Below the pieces are notes generated by a model. The model ran no database searches. It was given only the letters and a program-made list of their open reading frames with translations, and was not told the DNA's origin. A program made the position numbers and the translations under genes. From contig CAJUKF010000034.1 in the NCBI GenBank assembly GCA_910587355.1, positions 1 to 30,926 of the forward strand: a stretch of DNA of 30,926 nucleotides, written 5' to 3'. The stretch comes from an uncultured Muribaculaceae bacterium (GTDB taxonomy: Bacteria > Bacteroidota > Bacteroidia > Bacteroidales > Muribaculaceae). Shown here piece after piece: positions 15,248 to 23,560 of this stretch (the stretch's first letter is position 1; every line of letters starts with the position of its first letter).

Positions 15248-16435
15248 ATGAAACTTTTACAGGAAAAGCTTTCAAAATATACAGAACCCCAGAAAGCCAA
15301 AGCAGCAGGCGTTTACCCTTATTTCCGTGCGATTTCTTCGGAGCAGGAGCCTGAAGTGACAATCGACGGTAAGCGTGTTCTTATGTTCGGCTCCAACTGT
15401 TACTCGGGTCTGGTAAGCGACCCCCGTATCAAAGAGGCTGCTATAGAGGCTACCCGCAAGTACGGCACGGGATGTGCCGGTTCTCCTTTCCTCAACGGTA
15501 CTCTTGACCTTCACAAAAAACTCGAGCAGCGTCTGGCCGAGTACATGCACAAAGAGGATGTGATGATTTACTCCACCGGTTTTGGTGTCAACCTTGGTGT
15601 CGTTTCAACGCTCACCGGCCGTGAAGACTATATCCTGTGGGATGAGCAGGACCATGCTTCAATTATCGAAGGTCGTCGTCTTTCGTTCAGCAAATCGCTC
15701 AAATACAAGCACAACGACATGGCGTCGCTCGAAGAGCAGCTGCAGAAGTGCGACCCCGACAAGGTGAAGCTCATCGTCACCGACTCGGTCTTCTCCATGG
15801 AGGGCGATGTTGCAAACGTGAAAGAAATCACACGTCTGGCAAAGCAGTACAACGCTTCCGTAATGGTCGACGAGGCACACGGTATCGGTGTGTTCGGTGA
15901 AGGCGGCCGCGGCGTATGCCATCATTTCGGCGTGCAGGACGATGTTGACCTCATCATGGGCACATTCTCGAAGTCGTTCGCATCACTCGGCGGCTTTATT
16001 GCCACCGACAAGACAATCACCAACTTCCTCCGCCACCACTCGCGCTCATATATTTTCACCGCCAGCATCACACCCGCGTCTACGGCTGCCGCTCTTAAGG
16101 CAATCGACATCATGATTGAAGAGCCCGAGCGTCAGGAGCATCTGTGGAAACTGACCAACCAGGCTCTCGAGGGCTTCCGCAGTCTCGGCTGTGAAATCGG
16201 TCACACAAGCACTCCGATTATACCGCTGTTCATTCGCGACAACCTTAAGACATTCGCTATCACTACCGACCTCCTTGAGGAAGGTATTTTCGTAAATCCT
16301 GTAGTTTCGCCTGCCGTAGCCCCTCAGGATACTCTTATCCGCTTCTCGCTTATGGCTACACACACCACCGAGCAGGTGAACGAAGCTCTTGAAAAAATAG
16401 GAAAGGTATTCCGCAAATACGGAATCATCGAATAA
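15248..16435 (+). CDS. spt: Serine palmitoyltransferase (alpha-oxoamine synthase family)
   Basis: 395-residue PLP enzyme that condenses L-serine with a long-chain acyl-CoA to 3-ketosphinganine, the first step of sphingolipid synthesis. Fold-type I features: FGSNCYSGL, GTGCAGSPFLNGTLDLH, DEQDHASIIEGRR, the cofactor-binding DEAHGIGVFG, and the Schiff-base lysine in GTFSKSFASLGGF. It looks closer to the Bacteroides SPT (start KLLQEKLSKYTEPQ, motif KYKHNDMASLEEQLQKC) than to the related 2-amino-3-ketobutyrate ligase or AONS, although misassignment within this family is possible. Rubrerythrin follows after 31 bp and inositol-phosphate synthase lies just downstream, which supports a sphingolipid role. 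Confidence 0.88.
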   Translation: MKLLQEKLSKYTEPQKAKAAGVYPYFRAISSEQEPEVTIDGKRVLMFGSNCYSGLVSDPRIKEAAIEATRKYGTGCAGSPFLNGTLDLHKKLEQRLAEYMHKEDVMIYSTGFGVNLGVVSTLTGREDYILWDEQDHASIIEGRRLSFSKSLKYKHNDMASLEEQLQKCDPDKVKLIVTDSVFSMEGDVANVKEITRLAKQYNASVMVDEAHGIGVFGEGGRGVCHHFGVQDDVDLIMGTFSKSFASLGGFIATDKTITNFLRHHSRSYIFTASITPASTAAALKAIDIMIEEPERQEHLWKLTNQALEGFRSLGCEIGHTSTPIIPLFIRDNLKTFAITTDLLEEGIFVNPVVSPAVAPQDTLIRFSLMATHTTEQVNEALEKIGKVFRKYGIIE

Positions 16436-16466
16436 AGATATATAACTATCAATTAAACACACTGTT

Positions 16467-17024
16467 ATGAAAAAGAAATTTGTCTGCACCGTCTGCGGTT
16501 ATATACATGAAGGCGACGAGGCTCCCGAAAAATGCCCTATCTGCGGCGCTCCCGCATCCAAATTCAAAGAAGTAGTAGAAGGCGAAGAACTCAACTTCGT
16601 CACCGAGCATGAAATCGGCGTTGCCAAAGGCACTGACGAGCAGATGATTGCCGACCTCAACGCACACTTCGCCGGCGAATGCTCCGAAGTAGGCATGTAC
16701 CTCGCCATGAGCCGTCAGGCCGACCGCGAAGGTTATCCCGAAATCGCAGAGGCTTTCAAGCGCTATGCTTTCGAGGAAGCAGAGCACGCTTCCAAGTTCG
16801 CCGAGCTCCTTGGGGACTGCGTATGGGACACAAAGACCAACCTCTACAAGCGTATGATTGCCGAGGCCGGCGCAAACGAAGACAAGATGCGCATCGCACG
16901 CCGTGCCAAAGAGCAGAACCTCGACGCAATTCACGATACCGTTCACGAAATGGCTAAGGACGAAGCCCGTCACGGCCGCGGCTTCAAGGGTCTCTACGAC
17001 CGTTACTTCGGCAACAAGAAGTAA
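16467..17024 (+). CDS. Rubrerythrin with N-terminal rubredoxin domain
   Basis: 185-residue non-haem di-iron peroxidase. Unlike classical rubrerythrin, the rubredoxin-like Fe(Cys)4 domain comes first (CTVCGY near residues 6-11 and CPICGAP near 24-30). The ferritin-like four-helix domain follows, with iron ligands in HFAGECSEVGMYL, FEEAEHASKF and KDEARHGRGF. This order is that of 'reverse' rubrerythrins, which reduce H2O2 in anaerobes. It protects against oxygen stress in the cytoplasm. It sits 31 bp after spt without its own recognisable promoter and ends at a strong terminator. Confidence 0.92.
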   Translation: MKKKFVCTVCGYIHEGDEAPEKCPICGAPASKFKEVVEGEELNFVTEHEIGVAKGTDEQMIADLNAHFAGECSEVGMYLAMSRQADREGYPEIAEAFKRYAFEEAEHASKFAELLGDCVWDTKTNLYKRMIAEAGANEDKMRIARRAKEQNLDAIHDTVHEMAKDEARHGRGFKGLYDRYFGNKK

Positions 17025-17049
17025 TAAAGCCTGAAAGAATATACTGCAA

Positions 17050-17088
17050 AGGCGCAGTTTCCGGCATATCGGGAACTGCGCTTTTTTT
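17050..17088 (+). terminator. Terminator after rubrerythrin
   Basis: Inverted repeat GCGCAGTT...AACTGCGC (17052-17081) with further pairs toward the loop, then seven T (17082-17088). Confidence 0.9.
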
Positions 17089-17263
17089 CGTACTGTAGAG
17101 TCTTGATGCAATTCAATAGCTGTATTTGCAGATGTTAACAAATAAATGGCTAACTTGCTGATAAATTATGATATGTTTGCTAAAATGGGATATAATTAGA
17201 TAAAATTAGAAATATTTTACTATTATTGTACTAAAACATTTTTTACAATCCGAAAAATGATAC

Positions 17264-17271
17264 TAAATTTG
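17264..17271 (+). promoter_or_regulatory. -7 element of inositol-phosphate synthase
   Basis: TAAATTTG matches TANNTTTG, with TTTT at the -33 position (17241-17244, 19-bp spacer). The region 17089-17368 is otherwise A/T-rich and non-coding. The ~90-nt leader includes a small hairpin (CAAGCT/AGCTTG, ~17289-17305) and a T-run near 17315-17320, which might attenuate transcription. Confidence 0.5.
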
Positions 17272-17368
17272 CTGCGGAAATCAGAAAGCAAGCTATTGAA
17301 GCTTGATGTATATATTTTTTAATACGTTATACAGAAGGTATAGAAAAAATAATATAGAAGTCAGAAAA

Positions 17369-18706
17369 ATGAGTATTTCTAAAGTAAAACCGGCAGAAGG
17401 AAAGCTTGGTGTAATGGTAGTGGGCTGCGGAGCTGTCTCTACTACATTCATGACCGGCGTGCTTATGGTACGCAAAGGTCTTGCAAAGCCTGTGGGCTCT
17501 ATGACGCAGTACGATAAAATCCGTGTTGGTGAAGGCGCTGATAAAAAATATCTCCACTATAAGGATATTGTGCCTATTGCCGACCTCAACGATATCGTGT
17601 TCGGCACATGGGACGTATATCCCGCCAACGCCTACGAGGCGGCTCTCAATGCCGAGGTGCTCAAGGAGCGCGACATCAATCCCGTCGCCGACGAACTTAA
17701 GGCTATCGTCCCCATGCCGGCCGCTTTTGACCACGATTATGCGAAGCGCCTCGACGGCGACAACGTGAAGAAAGGTACCCGTTGGGAACTTGTCGAGCAG
17801 CTCCGCGAAGATATCCGCAATTTCAAGAAGGAAAAAGGAGTTGACCGCGTAGTCGTGCTTTGGGCCGCCTCAACCGAGGTCTACGTTCCCGTGGACGAAA
17901 AAGTGCACAACACCCTCGCCGACCTGGAGCAGGCCATGAAGGCCGATGACAAAGAGCATATAGCACCCTCGATGTGCTATGCCTACGCAGCATTGTCCGA
18001 AGGCGCGCCCTTCATAATGGGTGCCCCCAACACCACTGTCGATATTCCAGCCATGTGGGAGCTTGCCGAGAAAACACGCATGCCTATTGCCGGTAAGGAT
18101 TTCAAGACCGGCCAGACCCTTGTGAAATCCGGTTTCGCGCCCATTATCGGCACTCGCTGTCTCGGTCTCAACGGCTGGTTCTCGACCAATATCCTCGGAA
18201 ACCGCGACGGTCTCGTGCTTGACGAACCCGCAAACTTCCGTACAAAAGAAGTGTCGAAGCTTTCCACTCTCGAGTCGATTCTTGTGCCCGAGGAACAGCC
18301 CGACCTCTATGGCGTGAACTGTGGTGGCGAGGGCAACGACCATAACGGCTACTATCACAAAGTGCGCATCAACTACTATCCTCCCCGCAATGACAACAAG
18401 GAAGGGTGGGACAACATCGATATTTTCGGTTGGATGGGATATCCCATGCAAATCAAAATAAACTTCCTGTGCCGCGATTCGATTCTCGCCGCACCACTTT
18501 GTCTTGACCTTGTACTGCTGAGCGACCTTGCGGCCCGTGCCGGCCGATATGGCATACAGCGCTTCCTGAGCTTCTTCCTCAAGAGCCCCATGCACGACTA
18601 CACCAAGGACGAAGTACCTGTGAATCACCTCTTCCAGCAGTACGTAATGCTTAAGAATGCAATCCGCGAAATGGGTGGGTACAAAGCGGATGAACCAATA
18701 GACTAA
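17369..18706 (+). CDS. ino1: Inositol-3-phosphate (myo-inositol-1-phosphate) synthase
   Basis: 445-residue NAD-dependent enzyme that isomerises glucose-6-phosphate to myo-inositol phosphate, the entry to inositol lipids. The start at 17369 (MSISKVKPAEGKLGVMVVG) follows a run of A and suits the Rossmann onset; an upstream in-frame ATG at 17303 would add an unlikely basic tail. Motifs: VVGCGAVSTTF (nucleotide binding), MGAPNTTVDIP, AGKDFKTGQTLVKSG, SKLSTLESIL, and DIFGWMGYPMQIKINFLCRD with active-site lysines. In Bacteroides the homologue feeds phosphatidylinositol and inositol-phosphoryl-ceramide; the neighbouring spt gene fits this. Confidence 0.93.
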   Translation: MSISKVKPAEGKLGVMVVGCGAVSTTFMTGVLMVRKGLAKPVGSMTQYDKIRVGEGADKKYLHYKDIVPIADLNDIVFGTWDVYPANAYEAALNAEVLKERDINPVADELKAIVPMPAAFDHDYAKRLDGDNVKKGTRWELVEQLREDIRNFKKEKGVDRVVVLWAASTEVYVPVDEKVHNTLADLEQAMKADDKEHIAPSMCYAYAALSEGAPFIMGAPNTTVDIPAMWELAEKTRMPIAGKDFKTGQTLVKSGFAPIIGTRCLGLNGWFSTNILGNRDGLVLDEPANFRTKEVSKLSTLESILVPEEQPDLYGVNCGGEGNDHNGYYHKVRINYYPPRNDNKEGWDNIDIFGWMGYPMQIKINFLCRDSILAAPLCLDLVLLSDLAARAGRYGIQRFLSFFLKSPMHDYTKDEVPVNHLFQQYVMLKNAIREMGGYKADEPID

Positions 18707-18742
18707 CGCGCTATCTCATATTATTTATTAATTAAGCGTGAG

Positions 18743-18777
18743 GGGAGGACGTCTCCGCGACGGAGATGTCCTCTTTT
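18743..18777 (+). terminator. Terminator of inositol-phosphate synthase
   Basis: Stem GAGGACGTCTCC/GGAGATGTCCTC with a tiny loop (18745-18773), followed by five T. Confidence 0.9.
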
Positions 18778-18822
18778 TCGGACACTACATTATTGCTAAC
18801 GTATATGATGTCCCCGCTTATG

Positions 18823-18853
18823 AAAAAAGAGACCTCGCAAAGGTCTCTTTTTA
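18823..18853. terminator. Bidirectional terminator, mainly for der
   Basis: AAAAAGAGACC-TCGCAA-AGGTCTCTTTTT-type hairpin with A-run on one side and T-run on the other, placed 25 bp beyond the der stop. On the minus strand it ends in a U-tract, as needed for the der transcript. Confidence 0.85.
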
Positions 18854-18877
18854 GTTTGTCTGATAATGTCCGGGGGA

Positions 18878-20197
18878 TTATTTCTCGCGCATGAATACGT
18901 TGATGGGAGTGCCCGTGAAATCCCAGTGCTCGCGGATTTTGTTCTCCAGATAGCGGCGGTATGGTTCTTTGACCCATTGGGGAAGATTGCAGAAGAAAAT
19001 AAAAGTGGGCACCTGTGAGCCTTTGAGCATGGTGATATATTTTATTTTCACGAATTTGCCCTTGTTGCTTGGTGGCGGATAGGCTGCAATGTCTTCCTGC
19101 ATCACGTTGTTGAGCTGCGATGTGGGCACAGTGCGCCTGCGGTTGTTGTAGACGTCCAGAGCCGTTTCGAGCACCTTGTAGATGCGCTGTTTTGTGAGAG
19201 CCGACGTGAAGATGACAGGGAAGTCGGTGAAGGGTGCGAAACGGTTGCGGATTGCCTCTTCGTAATGGCGGATTGCCGCTACGGATTTGTCTTCCACGAG
19301 GTCCCATTTGTTCACTACCACAACGAGTCCCTTCTTGTTTTTCTGTATGAGAGAGAATATGTTCACGTCCTGAGCTTCGATGCCGCGGGTGGCGTCAATC
19401 ATAAGGATACATACGTCCGAAGCCTCAATCGCGCGGATTGAACGTATTACCGAGTAATATTCGATGTCTTCGTTCACCTTGTTCTTCTTGCGGATACCCG
19501 CCGTATCGACAAGATAGAAATCGAAACCGAATTTCGAGTAACGCGTATAGATTGAATCGCGTGTCGTGCCGGCTATGTCGGTGACGATATGGCGCTCGGC
19601 GCCTATGAAGGCGTTGATGAGCGATGATTTGCCGGCATTCGGACGACCGACGATGGCAAATCTTGGTATGTCTTCGAGCTGCTCTTCCTCGTCGGCGCTT
19701 TTCGCAGGCAGTTTCTTAAGCACTTCGTCGAGAAGGTCGCCCGTACCGTAGCCGTTAACGGCCGATACGGGGTAAGGGTCTCCCAGCCCCAGAGAGTAGA
19801 ACTCGGGCACGTTGTAAACCCATTCGTTTGAGTCCACTTTGTTTGCCACAAGAATCACCGGCTTGCGCGATTTGCGGAGTATTTCGGCTACGTGGTCGTC
19901 AAGGTCTGTGACTCCGTTCATTGCGTCGACCACAAAAAGTATTTCATCGGCCTGCTCGATGGCAAGCTCTACCTGTTTGTTTATTTCGGATTCGAACACG
20001 TCTTCGGAGTTCACTACCCAGCCGCCTGTGTCGACGATTGAGAATTCCTTCCCGTTCCAGTCCACCTTGCCGTACTGACGGTCGCGTGTGGTGCCTGCCT
20101 CGGCGTTGGTTATGGCCGTGCGGGTCTGGGTGAGGCGGTTGAAAAGTGTCGATTTACCCACGTTCGGGCGTCCGACAATGGCTACGAGTTGTCCCAT
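18878..20197 (-). CDS. der: Ribosome-assembly GTPase Der (EngA)
   Basis: 439-residue tandem GTPase needed for 50S subunit maturation. G domain 1: GRPNVGKSTLF at residues ~9-19, DTGG, NKVD. G domain 2: GRPNAGKSSLI near 180, DTAGIRKK, NKWD. A C-terminal KH-like domain ends in FTGTPINVFMREK. Both P-loops and both base-recognition motifs are intact and the length is typical. It has its own promoter (20222-20253), so it can be expressed apart from era. Confidence 0.97.
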   Translation of the reverse strand: MGQLVAIVGRPNVGKSTLFNRLTQTRTAITNAEAGTTRDRQYGKVDWNGKEFSIVDTGGWVVNSEDVFESEINKQVELAIEQADEILFVVDAMNGVTDLDDHVAEILRKSRKPVILVANKVDSNEWVYNVPEFYSLGLGDPYPVSAVNGYGTGDLLDEVLKKLPAKSADEEEQLEDIPRFAIVGRPNAGKSSLINAFIGAERHIVTDIAGTTRDSIYTRYSKFGFDFYLVDTAGIRKKNKVNEDIEYYSVIRSIRAIEASDVCILMIDATRGIEAQDVNIFSLIQKNKKGLVVVVNKWDLVEDKSVAAIRHYEEAIRNRFAPFTDFPVIFTSALTKQRIYKVLETALDVYNNRRRTVPTSQLNNVMQEDIAAYPPPSNKGKFVKIKYITMLKGSQVPTFIFFCNLPQWVKEPYRRYLENKIREHWDFTGTPINVFMREK

Positions 20198-20221
20198 AGT
20201 GCTTTACTTCGTTTGTTTTTG

Positions 20222-20253
20222 CAAAATTAACCAAAAAAGACGGCATTTGCAAA
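20222..20253 (-). promoter_or_regulatory. Promoter of der
   Basis: Minus-strand TTTG (20250-20253), 20-bp spacer, TAATTTTG (20222-20229): a full consensus match. Its -33 element touches the foot of the era terminator hairpin. Confidence 0.75.
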
Positions 20254-20280
20254 AGCACCGGGCGGTGCACCGGTGCTTTT
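20249..20280 (-). terminator. Terminator of era
   Basis: AAAAGCACCG at 20251-20260 pairs perfectly with CGGTGCTTTT at 20271-20280. Read on the minus strand it is a GC stem ending in a short U-run, 33 bp after the era stop. Confidence 0.75.
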
Positions 20281-20312
20281 ATGGTAAATGGAGGCGCAGA
20301 GGTCTCCTGAAA

Positions 20313-21260
20313 TCATTCGATATAACCGAACTGGCGTAGTTTGCTTTCTCGGTTGCGCCAGTTGGGCTCCACTTTTACAAAGAGTTCGAGAAATACGCTC
20401 TTGCCGAAGAATTTCTCTATGTCTTTGCGGGCTTCCGTGCCGACACGTTTCAGCATGGAGCCCTGACGGCCGATGAGGATTCCTTTCTGGCTGTCGCGCT
20501 CCACGTAAATCACGGCCATGATGTGAATCGAGTTTTCTTTTTCCTCGAATTTCTCCACAATGACCTCAGTGGAGTAGGGCACTTCCTTGTCATAGTTGAG
20601 GAGAATCTTTTCGCGTATGATTTCCGTGACAAAAAAGCGTGCCGGCTTGTCGGTGAGTGCGTCTTTGCCGAAATATGGCTCGCCGACCGGAAGTAGTTCC
20701 ACGATGCGTTTCATCAGTTCCGATACATTGAAATGCTCTTTGGCCGAAGTAGGGAAGATTTCGGCCGAGGGCAGCAGTTCGCGCCAGCGGTTTACAATGG
20801 CTTCGAGCTCGGTCTGACCTTTCAGAAGGTCGATTTTGTTAATCACCAGCAGTACGGGAATTTTTTCCTTGGCTACTTTGGCGAGGAAATCATCGTTTTT
20901 GGTGGGGTCTTCCACTACGTCGGTCACGTAGAGCAGAATGTCGGCATCGGTGAGTGCGCCCTGGCTGAAGGCGAGCATCCCTTCCTGCATCTTGTATTTG
21001 GGTTTGAGTACTCCCGGTGTGTCGGAGAACACAATCTGGTAGTAGGGAGCGTTGACAATACCCATGATGCGGTGGCGTGTGGTCTGGGCCTTGCTGGTGA
21101 TGATGCTTATCCGTTCGCCCACGAGGTCGTTCATGAGTGTCGATTTACCCACGTTGGGATTGCCCACAATGTTTACGAATCCCGACTTGTATTCGGGAGT
21201 GTTTTCTTCGGCGGGAGTCGGAGAGGGAAGCAGACCCTCGGTTGTTTTATTGATGTCCAT
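20313..21260 (-). CDS. era: GTPase Era
   Basis: 315-residue GTPase that binds 16S rRNA during 30S maturation. G1 is GNPNVGKSTLMNDL (~residues 33-46), the effector loop includes TTRHRIMGIV, G3 is DTPGVLKP and G4 is NKIDLL. The C-terminal KH domain contains YVERDSQKGILIGRQGSML. The first ~25 residues (MDINKTTEGLLPSPTPAEEN) form a polar extension compared with E. coli Era. Downstream of fabH; a terminator lies between the two genes. Confidence 0.97.
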   Translation of the reverse strand: MDINKTTEGLLPSPTPAEENTPEYKSGFVNIVGNPNVGKSTLMNDLVGERISIITSKAQTTRHRIMGIVNAPYYQIVFSDTPGVLKPKYKMQEGMLAFSQGALTDADILLYVTDVVEDPTKNDDFLAKVAKEKIPVLLVINKIDLLKGQTELEAIVNRWRELLPSAEIFPTSAKEHFNVSELMKRIVELLPVGEPYFGKDALTDKPARFFVTEIIREKILLNYDKEVPYSTEVIVEKFEEKENSIHIMAVIYVERDSQKGILIGRQGSMLKRVGTEARKDIEKFFGKSVFLELFVKVEPNWRNRESKLRQFGYIE

Positions 21261-21341
21261 GTCAGTTATGTCTTGTTGTTAGTTATTCGACGCGGCAGGG
21301 CGCTTATCTATATAACGCCTCCGGAGTGCGAAAGTTGAAAC

Positions 21342-21384
21342 AAAAAACCCGGCGCGAACGTCGGAGCGACGGCGGCGGGTTTTT
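21342..21384 (-). terminator. Terminator of fabH
   Basis: A-run plus CCCG on one side and CGGG plus T-run on the other (21342-21351, 21374-21384), with a GC-rich, partly paired interior. On the minus strand it follows the fabH stop by 27 bp, implying that era can be transcribed separately. Confidence 0.75.
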
Positions 21385-21410
21385 GTATGGGAGTAAATCG
21401 TGGGTCAGGC

Positions 21411-22397
21411 TCAGAGGTCCCAGATGAGATACATTGCACCCCAGGTGAAACCGGCGCCGAAAGCGGTGAGCACCAGCTTGTCGCCTTTCTTGAGCTTGCT
21501 CTTGTATTCGTCCAGACAAATAGGAATTGACGCAGCCGAAGTGTTGCCGGTATGCTCGATGTTGACCAGCACTTTCTCCATGGGGAACTTGGCGCGGTCG
21601 GCAACTGCTTCGATGATGCGGAGGTTTGCCTGATGAGGGATGAGGTATGCCACGTCATCGGCCGAGAGATTGTTGCGGCTCATTACATCGAGTGTAGATG
21701 TGAGCATGTTGGTCACGGCGTGCTTATATACGGCGCGTCCGTCCTGAAAGAGAAGATGCCAGCCGGCATCAAGTGTTTCCTGGGTTGCGGGGTGTGCCGA
21801 ACCGCCGCCTTTCATGAGCAGATGCTCGCGGCCGGTGCCGTCGACGTGGAACACAGCATCGATAATACCCGATTCCTCGTTTTCAGTGGGCTCTACAAGC
21901 ACTGCTGCTGCGCCGTCACCGAAGAGTGGACATGTCGAGCGGTCCTGATAGTTTACCATCGACGACATCTTCTCAGTGCAGACTACCACTACTTTGCGGT
22001 AAATGCCCGAGCAGACATATGCGCGTGCTTCCTGCAGAGCTACGATAAAGCCGGCGCAGGCTGCTTCCATGTCGTATGAGTAGGCGTGACGTAAGCTGGC
22101 GCCTTCACAGATTATCGAGCCCGTGGAGGGGAAGCGGTAATCGGGATTAGAAGTGGCGCATATGAGTACGTCGATGTCGTCGGGATTGAGGTTGTAGTCG
22201 TGCAGAAGCTTTTCTACAGCTTTGATACCCATGTACGAAGAGCCGGCCCCCGGCATGTTGAGGATATGGCGTTTCTTGATTCCGACGCGGGTGGTTATCC
22301 ACTCGTCGTTGGTGTCAACCATCTTCGACAGCATGTCGTTGTCGAGGATGTCATCCGGGAGATACGAGGCTATGCCTGCTATACGGGCGTGGAGCAT
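21411..22397 (-). CDS. fabH: 3-oxoacyl-ACP synthase III (KAS III)
   Basis: 328-residue initiator of fatty-acid synthesis, condensing a short acyl-CoA with malonyl-ACP. I start at 22397 (MLHARIAGIASYLPDDIL); a longer frame to 22460 would overlap the promoter. The catalytic triad is visible: Cys in MEAACAGFIVAL (~residue 113), His in LIPHQANLRII (~245) and Asn in EHTGNTSAASIP (~275). The C-terminal GAGFTWGAMYLIWDL is typical. It sits between rpmF and era, as in many Bacteroidetes. Confidence 0.96.
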   Translation of the reverse strand: MLHARIAGIASYLPDDILDNDMLSKMVDTNDEWITTRVGIKKRHILNMPGAGSSYMGIKAVEKLLHDYNLNPDDIDVLICATSNPDYRFPSTGSIICEGASLRHAYSYDMEAACAGFIVALQEARAYVCSGIYRKVVVVCTEKMSSMVNYQDRSTCPLFGDGAAAVLVEPTENEESGIIDAVFHVDGTGREHLLMKGGGSAHPATQETLDAGWHLLFQDGRAVYKHAVTNMLTSTLDVMSRNNLSADDVAYLIPHQANLRIIEAVADRAKFPMEKVLVNIEHTGNTSAASIPICLDEYKSKLKKGDKLVLTAFGAGFTWGAMYLIWDL

Positions 22398-22457
22398 TTT
22401 TATATGGTTTTTACAGGTGCATGATGATATTGAGTGTGACTGCGCGATTGGGATACA

Positions 22458-22465
22458 CAAAAGTA
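22458..22465 (-). promoter_or_regulatory. -7 element before fabH
   Basis: TACTTTTG on the minus strand matches TANNTTTG, ~60 bp before the fabH ATG; there is no TTTG at -33. The 177-bp rpmF-fabH gap also holds a short GC hairpin (around 22538-22555) without a U-run, possibly an attenuator. Confidence 0.45.
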
Positions 22466-22574
22466 ATCCTTATGCCGCCGTACTCTTCTTCTGTGAAGCC
22501 GCTACGGACGGCGCAAGGAAAGCTTTTGCAGTATCAGAGCCCGCGCAGCGGGGCTTTGTGCAGGGTGTTAAAAA

Positions 22575-22760
22575 TCAGAGGGCTGCGTCTTTAACGATGG
22601 CCTGCTTGCCGCGGTAGTAGCCGCATTCGCCGCATACGGTGTGGTAGATGTGCCATGCACCGCAGTTGGGGCAGAGTGCCAGTGTGGGCGCTACAGCCTT
22701 GTCATGAGTACGGCGCTTTGCAGTGCGGGTCTTGGATTGCTTGCGTTTAGGATGTGCCAT
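22575..22760 (-). CDS. rpmF: 50S ribosomal protein L32
   Basis: 61-residue ribosomal protein: MAHPKRKQSKTRTAKRRTHD is the usual basic opening. The two CxxC pairs (CPNC and CGEC, ~residues 30-48) make the zinc ribbon of the C+ form. It starts 22 bp after the yceD stop, the standard yceD-rpmF pair. Confidence 0.97.
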   Translation of the reverse strand: MAHPKRKQSKTRTAKRRTHDKAVAPTLALCPNCGAWHIYHTVCGECGYYRGKQAIVKDAAL

Positions 22761-22782
22761 TGCTTTTTTATTCTATGGTTTT

Positions 22783-23379
22783 TTATTCAGTGATATTATC
22801 GTCGTCCGAAAGCTTACGCAGGGCATCCCATCTGGGGTCGGAGTTGCCTGCCGCGGAGCTTTGGGCGTCAATGTTGTCGATTTCGTCGATGAGCTCGTTC
22901 TCAAGTTCGGCATCATCGTCACCGCTGGTGGCGCGGTGCTTTTTGAGCATGGCGCTCATCTGGCGGTTGCACTTGCCCAGAGGGTGGACGTGCTTCATGG
23001 GAATGGCGAGTTCTACTGTGTCCTTTATCATGTAGGCCACGTTGAGGGTGTTGTCCGTCTCGGGGATTTCGAGCACCTCGTCGTTGTCGTCGTTGTAGTC
23101 CTCGCCGTATTTCACCACGATATGGTATGTCGCGTCAATAGGGAAACGGAGGTCGTCAAGGCATCGGTCGCAAATCAGCACCACTTCGCCGGTGATGTGG
23201 AAGTCGAGGTTGTAGATGTCGCCGTTGTACTGCACGGTGAGGGCCACATTCAGGTCGGCATCGTGAATGTCGGAGCTTTCCATATTCACGAAGAACTGCT
23301 TGTCGAGGTGGTACTCAAATTCATGAGTTCCCACTCCGAGGCTCTTCAGCGGTAATTTGAATGCAGTGTACTTTCCCAT
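22783..23379 (-). CDS. yceD: DUF177 / YceD-family protein
   Basis: 198-residue protein of the DUF177 family, commonly encoded just before rpmF and linked to 23S rRNA or ribosome metabolism. It shows the CxxC motif (LICDRCLDDL) in mid-protein, a distal Cys in HPLGKCNRQM, the acidic stretch YGEDYNDDNDEVLEIPETDN, and the C-terminal SDPRWDALRKL end typical of the family. It has a strong promoter and is the first gene of the yceD-rpmF(-fabH) unit. Confidence 0.9.
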   Translation of the reverse strand: MGKYTAFKLPLKSLGVGTHEFEYHLDKQFFVNMESSDIHDADLNVALTVQYNGDIYNLDFHITGEVVLICDRCLDDLRFPIDATYHIVVKYGEDYNDDNDEVLEIPETDNTLNVAYMIKDTVELAIPMKHVHPLGKCNRQMSAMLKKHRATSGDDDAELENELIDEIDNIDAQSSAAGNSDPRWDALRKLSDDDNITE

Positions 23380-23404
23380 TTTCGATATGGCGTGAAAAAC
23401 TCTG

Positions 23405-23435
23405 CAAAGTTACCCCTTTTTTGCCAATCTGCAAA
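23405..23435 (-). promoter_or_regulatory. Promoter of yceD-rpmF
   Basis: Minus-strand TTTG (23432-23435), 19-bp spacer, TAACTTTG (23405-23412): perfect to the Bacteroidetes consensus and ~25 bp before the ATG. Confidence 0.85.
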
Positions 23436-23502
23436 GATTTAACGATTTTTTTTGCTTTTATTGTCGTAATCTGTGCGAGTTGCGGATAGCAGGAAGCAAA
23501 AG

Positions 23503-23539
23503 CAAGGGGTAAGCCCGTTTCACTGCTGCTTATCCCTTG
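23503..23539. repeat. Hairpin CAAGGGGTAAG/CTTATCCCTTG
   Basis: An 11-bp stem with one wobble and a 15-nt loop, between the yceD promoter and the 3' end of the decayed gene. On the minus strand it follows the pseudogene stop by 21 bp and may be the remnant terminator of that gene; the U-run is poor. Confidence 0.45.
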
Positions 23540-23560
23540 CAGGGAAAAATGTGCGTTTTT

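Noticed and set aside
17870..18628. 252-codon minus-strand frame inside inositol-phosphate synthase
   Set aside because: Antisense shadow of a highly conserved enzyme; the product shows no family motif.
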